From an uncultured Caryophanales bacterium (GTDB lineage: Bacteria > Bacillota_I > Bacilli_A > RF39 > UBA660): a stretch of 9,650 nucleotides of DNA. The notes under the pieces were generated by a model. That model saw nothing but the letters and a program-made list of their open reading frames with translations. It was not told the origin of the DNA and made no database searches. Positions 5,599-9,650 of the stretch are shown here, piece after piece; the stretch's first letter is position 1; each line of letters opens with the position of its first letter. The stretch spans positions 1 through 9,650 of the forward strand of contig CAMSXY010000035.1 of the NCBI GenBank assembly GCA_947065955.1. The letters run 5' to 3'. A program made the position numbers and the translations under genes.

Positions 5599-6315
5599 AT
5601 GGAATTAATGGGCGATTTAGGTATTGTTGCTTTTCGTAGTGTTGTATCTTTTATTTTCCTTTTTTTAATTACGAAATTAATTGGTAAAAAACAAGTATCT
5701 GAATTAAGTTTATTTGATTATGTGATCGGAATTTCGATTGGAAATTTCGCTGCAGAAATTTCGATTAATTTGGAAACAAGTATATTTAGTGGATTACTGG
5801 CTGTGTCTATTTATGGGCTTGTTGCTTATTTTATTAATTTTTTAACGATGAAAAGTATTCGTCTTCGACGTTATTTTGTGGGGGATCCTACGATTATTAT
5901 CCATCAGGGAAAAATTTTTTATAATCATTTAAAAAAAGTGAAATGCGATGTAAATGATCTTTTAGAACAAGCTAGAATGAGTGGATATTTTGATTTATCG
6001 GAAATTGCTTATGCTGTTATGGAAGCAAATGGAAAAATTAGTTTTTTACAAAAGGCAGAATATCGTCCAACAACGAATCAGGATATGAACAATCGTGTAA
6101 CACCATCAAGTTTGTGTGCAAACATTGTGATTGATGGACAAGTGATGGAGGAAAATTTAAGACAAGTGCATAAGGATTTAAAATGGTTAAATCATGAACT
6201 TTCTATACGTGGAAAAAATATAGAAGATATGGTTCTTATAACTGTTGATAAAGATGATAAAGTTTGTTTTTACGAAAAATATATAGCCGATACGACACAT
6301 GATTTTTTTGAATAA
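5599..6315 (+). CDS. DUF421 (YetF family) membrane protein
   Basis: A 238-residue membrane protein of the YetF/DUF421 family. Three hydrophobic segments (about 8-28, 40-58, 62-83) lead into a soluble C-terminal domain. The family wording is clear: LIGKKQVSELSLFDYVIGISIGN (30-49 region), RRYFVGDPTIIIHQGKI (90-106), GYFDLSEIAYAVMEANGKIS (129-148) and VIDGQV (177-182). Function is not established for most members. Bacillus genomes carry several paralogues, and one DUF421 protein (2Duf of the spoVA2mob element) is linked to spore heat resistance. The start is ATG 5599 with AGGTGAT (5589-5595) ahead; ATG 5608 is less likely. The candidate sigma-G promoter suggests a spore inner-membrane role, which is inference. 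No DUF3290 or DUF1657 partner gene is adjacent. Confidence 0.88.
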   Translation: MELMGDLGIVAFRSVVSFIFLFLITKLIGKKQVSELSLFDYVIGISIGNFAAEISINLETSIFSGLLAVSIYGLVAYFINFLTMKSIRLRRYFVGDPTIIIHQGKIFYNHLKKVKCDVNDLLEQARMSGYFDLSEIAYAVMEANGKISFLQKAEYRPTTNQDMNNRVTPSSLCANIVIDGQVMEENLRQVHKDLKWLNHELSIRGKNIEDMVLITVDKDDKVCFYEKYIADTTHDFFE

Positions 6316-6367
6316 TTGTCAAGTATTTGTATAAAAATGGTAAAGAATACAAAATAAAAAAAATATA

Positions 6368-6376
6368 TGGTACAAT
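6368..6376 (+). promoter_or_regulatory. Extended -10 promoter of the 6392 gene
   Basis: TGGTACAAT (TACAAT at 6371-6376, one mismatch to TATAAT, with TGn extension). Transcription would start near 6383, downstream of the in-frame ATG at 6380, which argues for the start at 6392. Confidence 0.5.
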
Positions 6377-6391
6377 AAAATGGGTGGTCAT

Positions 6392-7084
6392 ATGAATTTA
6401 ACCTTATTATGGGTCAATATTTTATTGCCTATTTTATCTATTTTAATTCCTGTATTTGTAACCGTATATACTGTAAATAAACGTATTCGAGAACAAAATA
6501 GATCAAATCATCAACCTTATTTGGTTTTAAAGGATGTTCTTTTTCTAAAGGAAATAAATGCTTATGAATATTATTTGACGATGCTTGCAAGGGATTATCG
6601 TCATAGTTTAACAAAAGAGCAATTAGAGTCGTTAGATTTTTTTAACAAGGAAACTTTAAATCATGCATTTTATGTTCAATTATATCTTCGAAATATTGGA
6701 TATGGTGTTGCTACCAATATCAAATTTTATGATTTATTGACTGGAGAGAAAATTATTGGAACCCAGGTTTATGATAAAGAAAAAAATCAACAATTGTTTA
6801 CGACTTTTGATATTGCTGCTAGTGAAGAAAAAAGTGTTCAGGCAAGAATTCTTTATAAAATTTATGAGAAAAATGGAATTCAAACTATAGACCATAATCG
6901 TATTTTATGTGTATATAAAGATTTAGACAATGTCTTTTATTCTTTTATTATTAGTATTAATGTAAAAAGTAATAAAAGTTATGATTTTTTTGCGTATCAA
7001 CCTTCTAGTCATAGTTATAAAAAGTGGATTTTTGAAAATAAAAAAGAATTTCAATTAATAAAAAAAGAATATGAAAACTTATAA
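6392..7084 (+). CDS. Hypothetical membrane-anchored protein
   Basis: I do not recognise this 230-residue protein. It has one N-terminal hydrophobic helix (about 5-27) followed by a basic stretch (NKRIREQNR), which by the positive-inside rule puts most of the protein in the cytoplasm. The body alternates short predicted beta strands. One segment, YVQLYLRNIGYGVATNIKF (94-112), has the LxNxGxGxAxNI wording seen in many uncharacterised anchored proteins with a beta-sandwich-like domain. No catalytic motif is visible. Start: an in-frame ATG at 6380 exists, but the predicted transcript begins after it, and GGTGG (6383-6387) is well placed for ATG 6392. The gene is apparently monocistronic and convergent with the nuclease gene; the two stop codons abut and form a palindrome. 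Confidence 0.8.
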   Translation: MNLTLLWVNILLPILSILIPVFVTVYTVNKRIREQNRSNHQPYLVLKDVLFLKEINAYEYYLTMLARDYRHSLTKEQLESLDFFNKETLNHAFYVQLYLRNIGYGVATNIKFYDLLTGEKIIGTQVYDKEKNQQLFTTFDIAASEEKSVQARILYKIYEKNGIQTIDHNRILCVYKDLDNVFYSFIISINVKSNKSYDFFAYQPSSHSYKKWIFENKKEFQLIKKEYENL

Positions 7085-7102
7085 GTTTTTTATTCTTTTT
7101 TT
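7060..7102. terminator. Bidirectional terminator between convergent genes
   Basis: Inner stem GAAAACT (7073-7079) / AGTTTTT (7084-7090) around loop TATA; after one bulged T (7072), an outer stem runs 7060-7071 with 7091-7102. The A-rich left arm and T-rich right arm give a U tract to transcripts of either direction. Both stop codons lie at its apex. Confidence 0.75.
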
Positions 7103-7693
7103 TATTTCTTTTTTCGCATATTTTTCGAGTTCTTTTGTTACTTTTTTTCGGTATTTTGTACTGATTAAACAAATGATTATAAGAAGAATTATTCCAACAA
7201 AAAGTAGAGTATAGTTGGTTGGGTCTTCTTGACCCCAAATATTTTTTCCTTCCCTTTTTGCAATACTTTCACTTTCTTTTAAAAGATCTGTATATTTATA
7301 ATCTCCATATAGATAAGCTACTTCCGCATATCCTTCTTTTACAAGGAGATCTTGTAGTAAAACATCATCTACAAAGATCCATGCTAGATAACGGTCGTAT
7401 TTATCTTTTTCTTCGCTGTTTAAGTCCCATTCCAATACGATTTTTTTCGCATTTGTTAATTTTTTACAAGTAAATTCGCTTGCTTCTTTTCCAAAGGGTT
7501 CTTTTTTATTGGTAGATTCTGGGGTATCAATTGCAAGAAAACGTACTTTAATCTCTTCTTTTTCCATTTTGAACCAAGCAGTATCTCCATCGACACATTT
7601 TAAAAGGGTTACATCTGTTTTTTCTTTTGCGTAGACTGTTTTAATAGAAAGAAATAGGAAGATAAAAAGTAAAAAAATTGTTCTTTTTTTCAT
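7079..7693 (-). CDS. Thermonuclease (SNase) family protein, exported, with C-terminal membrane anchor
   Basis: Calcium-dependent nuclease fold of the staphylococcal nuclease family, 204 residues. A signal peptide (1-22, cleavage likely after VYA) precedes the SNase domain (about 27-155). The catalytic set is complete: DGDT (35-38, calcium site), Arg51 and Asp56-Thr-Pro-Glu59 in VRFLAIDTPES, and Arg101 in YDRYLAW. NIWG (151-154) closes the domain. Unlike secreted Staphylococcus nuclease, a hydrophobic helix follows (about 161-178), then a Lys-rich tail (180-204), so the nuclease domain is probably held on the outer face of the membrane. The likely role is extracellular DNA/RNA degradation for nutrient supply or DNA processing. 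The ATG is preceded by GAGGCGAT. It converges with the 6392 gene and diverges from typA. Confidence 0.92.
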   Translation of the reverse strand: MKKRTIFLLFIFLFLSIKTVYAKEKTDVTLLKCVDGDTAWFKMEKEEIKVRFLAIDTPESTNKKEPFGKEASEFTCKKLTNAKKIVLEWDLNSEEKDKYDRYLAWIFVDDVLLQDLLVKEGYAEVAYLYGDYKYTDLLKESESIAKREGKNIWGQEDPTNYTLLFVGIILLIIICLISTKYRKKVTKELEKYAKKEIKKRIKNL

Positions 7694-7711
7694 AAAATCG
7701 CCTCTACTTTA

Positions 7712-7740
7712 AGAATAGCGAAAAATGTTGATTTTGTCCA
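7712..7740 (-). promoter_or_regulatory. Probable promoter of the nuclease gene
   Basis: On the minus strand TGGACA (7740-7735) and TATTCT (7717-7712) are 17 bases apart, with five of six and four of six matches to the sigma-A consensus, 18 bases before the ATG. It lies in the 130-base divergent gap shared with typA. Confidence 0.45.
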
Positions 7741-7770
7741 TTGTTTTTTTGAAAAAATATGGAAAATTTC

Positions 7771-7799
7771 TTTACATATAAGCAATATTATGGTATAAT
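7771..7799 (+). promoter_or_regulatory. Strong sigma-A promoter of typA
   Basis: TTTACA (7771-7776), a 17-base spacer and a perfect TATAAT (7794-7799), further helped by the TGG extension (7791-7793). It is the strongest-looking promoter in the window, fitting a constitutively needed GTPase. Confidence 0.8.
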
Positions 7800-7823
7800 T
7801 TCGAAGTCAAGGGAGTGTTAATC

Positions 7824-9632
7824 GTGAATATTAGAAATATCGCAATTATTGCCCATGTAGACCATGGGAAAACAACATTAGTAGATAAATTATTACAAAT
7901 GTCGGGAACTTTTCGAAAGAATGAGGAAGTTGTAGAAAGAGTTATGGATTCTAACGCTATTGAGCGTGAACGTGGAATTACGATTCTTGCGAAAACTACT
8001 TCCATTCAATACCAAGGATATCGTATTAATATTTTAGATACGCCAGGGCATGCGGATTTTGGTGGAGAAGTTGAACGTATTATGAATATGGTAGATGGTG
8101 TATTACTTGTTGTGGATGCTTATGAAGGAACTATGCCACAAACTCGTTTTGTTTTGAAGAAAGCTTTAGAAGCAGGGGTTACTCCTATTTTAGTAGTCAA
8201 TAAAATTGATAAGCCTACAGCTCGTCCTAAGGAAGTTGTGGATGAAGTACTTGATCTTTTTATTGAGCTTGGTGCAGATTTGGAACAACTTGAATTTCCA
8301 GTTGTTTATGCCTCAGGTCTTTCTGGAACCTCTAGTTTAGATCCAGATGTTTCCACACAAAAACCAACGATGGATCCTGTTTTTGATCTTATTATTAATC
8401 ACATACCAGAACCTAAAGTTTCTTTGGAAGGGGCTTTTCAATTTCAACCCGCTTTACTTGATTATAATGATTTTGTTGGAAGAATTGGAATTGGTGTTGT
8501 AAAAAGGGGAAAAATTCGCGTAAACGACATGGTGTCTTGTGTACGTTTGGATGGAAGTATCAAAGCGTTTCGTATCGGAAAAATTTTTGGTTTTGATGGT
8601 TTGAAGAGAATTGAAGTTGAAAATGCAAGTGCAGGGGAAATTGTTGCGATTTCAGGTCTTCCCGATATTAGTGTAGGAGAGACTGTATGTGCTGTTGGAG
8701 CAGAAGAAGCTTTACCTCATTTGCGTATTGATGAACCAACGCTTCAAATGACGTTTGGCGTTAATACAAGTCCTTTTGTTGGACGTGAAGGAAAAATTGT
8801 TACGGCTCGAAAGATTTTGGAACGTTTAAATAAAGAAACAGAAAAAGACGTTAGTTTAAAGGTAGAAGAAAAAGATAGTGAATCTTTTATTGTCTCTGGA
8901 AGAGGAGAATTGCACTTATCTATTTTAATTGAAAATATGCGAAGAGAAGGTTTTGAATTACAAGTATCAAAACCACAAGTTATCATTAAAGAGATCGATG
9001 GTGTAAAATGCGAACCTTTTGAAGATTTGCAAGTTGATGTTCCAGAGGAATATGTTGGAAGTGTTATTGAAGCTCTTGGAAATCGTGAGGGAATGATGGA
9101 AAATATGACGAGCCATGAAAATCAAGTTCGTTTAAATTATGTTATTCCTTCACGTGGACTAATTGGTTTTTCTACAGAATTTATGAGCATGACAAAGGGC
9201 TATGGAATTATGAACCATGCTTATAAAGAATATCGAAAAATGGCAGGAGCTATGGTAGGACAAAGAAAACTAGGTGTTTTGGTTTCAATGGAAAATGGAA
9301 AAGCAACCGCTTATGCTTTAGGTCAGTTAGAAGAACGTGGAGTGATGTTTATTGAACCAGGTTGCGAAGTATACGAAGGAATGATTGTTGGAGAACATAA
9401 TCATGATAATGATCTTGCTGTAAATGTAGTTAAAGGAAAAAATTTAACGAATACAAGAAGTGCAGGGAAAGATCATACTGTTGTTTTAAAAAGACCACGT
9501 CCTATTACTTTAGAGTATTGCCTAGAATATATCAATAGTGATGAGTTCGTAGAAGTTACTCCAGTAAATTTTAGAATGCGTAAAAAGATTTTAAATACAA
9601 ATGAAAGAAAGAAATACGATAATAAAAAGTAA
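7824..9632 (+). CDS. typA: Translational GTPase TypA/BipA
   Basis: Ribosome-associated GTPase of the EF-G-like family, involved in ribosome assembly and growth under cold or other stress. From GTG 7824 it has 602 residues, the family's usual length. G-domain motifs: AHVDHGKT (10-17), RGITI (50-54), DTPGH (72-76) and NKID (126-129). EF-Tu-like domain II, EF-G domain III/V-like parts and the BipA-specific C-terminal domain follow; SRGLIGFSTEF and the ending EVTPVNFRMRKK are typical of BipA rather than EF-G, LepA or TetM. An in-frame GTG at 7815 overlaps the GGGAG ribosome-binding site (7811-7815), whereas GTG 7824 is eight bases from it and gives the usual N-terminus before IRNIAIIAHVDHGK, so it is preferred. 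The gene is complete in the window. Confidence 0.96.
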   Translation: MNIRNIAIIAHVDHGKTTLVDKLLQMSGTFRKNEEVVERVMDSNAIERERGITILAKTTSIQYQGYRINILDTPGHADFGGEVERIMNMVDGVLLVVDAYEGTMPQTRFVLKKALEAGVTPILVVNKIDKPTARPKEVVDEVLDLFIELGADLEQLEFPVVYASGLSGTSSLDPDVSTQKPTMDPVFDLIINHIPEPKVSLEGAFQFQPALLDYNDFVGRIGIGVVKRGKIRVNDMVSCVRLDGSIKAFRIGKIFGFDGLKRIEVENASAGEIVAISGLPDISVGETVCAVGAEEALPHLRIDEPTLQMTFGVNTSPFVGREGKIVTARKILERLNKETEKDVSLKVEEKDSESFIVSGRGELHLSILIENMRREGFELQVSKPQVIIKEIDGVKCEPFEDLQVDVPEEYVGSVIEALGNREGMMENMTSHENQVRLNYVIPSRGLIGFSTEFMSMTKGYGIMNHAYKEYRKMAGAMVGQRKLGVLVSMENGKATAYALGQLEERGVMFIEPGCEVYEGMIVGEHNHDNDLAVNVVKGKNLTNTRSAGKDHTVVLKRPRPITLEYCLEYINSDEFVEVTPVNFRMRKKILNTNERKKYDNKK

Positions 9633-9643
9633 TTTCTTTTTTT
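9604..9643 (+). terminator. Possible terminator of typA
   Basis: AAAGAAAT (9608-9615) pairs with ATTTCTTT (9632-9639), extendable to 9604/9643 with one G-U, around a 16-base loop. The T tract forms the right arm, and the TAA (9630-9632) lies at the loop edge. The window ends too soon after it to judge the tail. Confidence 0.4.
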
Positions 9644-9650
9644 ATATCAT

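Noticed and set aside
6322..6360. Imperfect inverted repeat after the DUF421 gene as a terminator
   Set aside because: The pairing needs a bulge and a long loop, and no T tract follows; A runs follow instead.
3449..8986. Minus-strand open frames opposite mbl and typA
   Set aside because: They lie wholly within strongly conserved genes, have repetitive composition typical of antisense frames, and lack ribosome-binding sites.
1..9650. Use of TGA as a tryptophan codon (Mollicutes code)
   Set aside because: All recognised Trp positions, including QRSRW and NIWG, use TGG and the genes are complete under the standard code; the lack of TGA stops is probably base-composition bias.
1..9650. Defence system, CRISPR array, mobile element or structured RNA
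   Set aside because: No spaced direct repeats, transposase, recombinase, phage genes or riboswitch-like conserved leader was found; all gaps are short and mostly explained by promoters and terminators.

Overview
The window is AT-rich DNA from a low-GC, endospore-forming member of the Firmicutes (Bacilli-like). The evidence is the run spoIID - spoIIQ - spoIIID - mbl, which matches the Bacillus subtilis chromosome, together with proteins close to Bacillus RpiB, Mbl, SpoIIID and TypA/BipA. Trp is encoded by TGG throughout. Eleven genes end in TAA and one in TAG; none ends in TGA. The standard bacterial code therefore applies. The lineage could be an uncultured gut Bacilli or Erysipelotrichia-type group, but that is inference.

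Layout, left to right. (1) Positions 75-1155 form a compact operon with a TTGATA-17-TATAAT promoter: rpiB (sugar-phosphate isomerase), a 65-residue DUF1146/YwzB-type membrane protein overlapping it, and an orphan type IV pilin-like protein. A strong hairpin terminator closes it. (2) Positions 1230-4222 hold the sporulation and cell-shape block: spoIID (engulfment peptidoglycan hydrolase), spoIIQ (forespore M23-like protein with a sigma-F-like promoter), a terminator, spoIIID (mother-cell regulator) and mbl (actin-like elongation protein), then a second terminator. (3) Positions 4272-6315 carry a membrane family 2 glycosyltransferase and a DUF421/YetF-type membrane protein. The latter has a sigma-G-like promoter overlapping the glycosyltransferase terminator. 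(4) Positions 6368-7740 hold an unrecognised membrane-anchored protein and a convergent, secreted or membrane-anchored thermonuclease-like protein. The two share a palindromic end and a bidirectional terminator. (5) Positions 7771-9643 carry typA/bipA with its own promoter and a possible terminator.

The theme is envelope and sporulation biology. SpoIID and SpoIIQ belong to the engulfment machinery, SpoIIID to mother-cell transcription and Mbl to wall elongation. The glycosyltransferase and DUF421 protein may add envelope or spore-membrane functions, but this rests on context only. RpiB and TypA are housekeeping. No intergenic gap exceeds 300 bases. There is no tRNA, rRNA, CRISPR array, insertion sequence or recognisable defence system. 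I do not see a clearly new multi-gene system. The most interesting points are the orphan pilin inside a collapsed ancestral gene order, a SpoIIQ with a lost zinc-ligand Asp, forespore-type promoter candidates, and stop codons built into terminator hairpins.
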